NCBI GenBank assembly: GCA_902362275.1
Contig: CABIWB010000017.1
Coordinates: 1 to 25,333, forward strand
DNA from: Coriobacteriaceae bacterium
Lineage (GTDB): Bacteria; Actinomycetota; Coriobacteriia; Coriobacteriales; Coriobacteriaceae
Reading direction: 5' to 3'
DNA length: 25,333 nucleotides
Made by a program: the position numbers and the translations under genes. Positions 25,122-25,333 of the stretch are shown one piece after another. Positions within the stretch are counted from its first letter, which is position 1. The number at the start of each line of letters is the position of its first letter. Below the pieces are notes generated by a model. The model searched no databases. It was not told the origin of the DNA and saw only the letters and a program-made list of their open reading frames with translations.

Positions 25122-25333
25122 CCATGAGACTGCCTTATATAAAGAGATGCTCGGCGAGCGGTAGTTAACGGCTGGCAAACGTTAGTCGGATCACAAGATA
25201 TGTAGGAAATGTGTACGCCCAGATTCCCGCCCCCGGGGCCCCTCCGGTCTGGCAATATATCTCCTTGCCGCGCGGCCCGGTCGGACCGGATCGGCCGCGG
25301 GGGCGTGCACCTTGAGAACCGGATACTGCGAGG
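25122..25333 (+). promoter_or_regulatory. Possible rRNA operon leader (partial)
   Basis: No ORF. The stretch becomes very GC-rich, with a compact hairpin: GCGGCC (25272-25277) with GGCCGC (25293-25298), and inside it CCGGTC with GACCGG (25277-25289). It ends with CACCTTGAGAACCGGATAC (25308-25326), which resembles the CTTTGAAAACT-type motif found before 16S and in 16S-23S spacers of Gram-positive bacteria. The inference is that a 16S gene lies just beyond the window edge. No promoter could be placed convincingly. Confidence 0.4.

Overview
The window looks like a chromosomal segment of a high-GC Gram-positive gut actinobacterium, most likely a Coriobacteriia member close to Collinsella. The basis is the GC-rich third positions, GTG and TTG starts, an LPxTG-anchored isopeptide-domain surface protein, and protein sequences that are actinobacterial or low-GC Gram-positive in flavour. 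The genus is inferred from memory of such proteins, not from a search.

Layout. 1-3125: the 3' part of a large sortase-anchored adhesin or pilin-like protein with eight tandem isopeptide domains, ending in a terminator. 3193-3873: no intact gene, but a decayed transposase tail on the minus strand. 3874-6787: prfA (RF1) and prmC (the RF glutamine methyltransferase), a functional pair separated by a 595-base gap that holds a structured repeat (copy A) and an AT-rich stretch. 6802-7499: a hicA-hicB toxin-antitoxin module with a perfect palindrome over its -10 box. 7634-9932: tsaC-like and glpK. 10056-10703: upp. 10896-17945: the complete F1Fo ATP synthase operon atpI-B-E-F-H-A-G-D-C with its own promoter candidate and a strong terminator. 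17959-20490: murA and an LCP-family cell-wall ligase. 20490-20766: structured repeat copy B followed by an array of short GGGGAC repeats. 20802-22114 (minus): pepT and its terminator. 22235-23596: a DtxR/MntR-like repressor, mmuM and a terminator. 23721-25121: a phosphohexomutase. 25122-25333: GC-rich, hairpin-rich sequence that may be the leader of an rRNA operon lying just outside the window.

Most genes are housekeeping: translation termination (prfA, prmC), t6A tRNA modification (tsaC), glycerol and uracil salvage (glpK, upp), energy (atp) and envelope assembly (murA, LCP protein, surface protein, hexomutase).

The most unusual signal is non-coding. Two roughly 200-base elements begin exactly at the stop codons of prfA and the LCP gene. 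They share short conserved blocks, but their paired stems differ in sequence while still base-pairing. This is the signature of a structure-selected element, either an RNA or a transposable palindrome. Copy B runs directly into a 27-28-base periodic GGGGAC array. Secondary oddities are a roughly 124-residue acidic insertion in PrmC, a signal-peptide-like N-terminus on the ATP synthase b subunit, a glycerol kinase with a changed nucleotide loop, and palindromic operator candidates at hicAB and between pepT and the DtxR-like gene.
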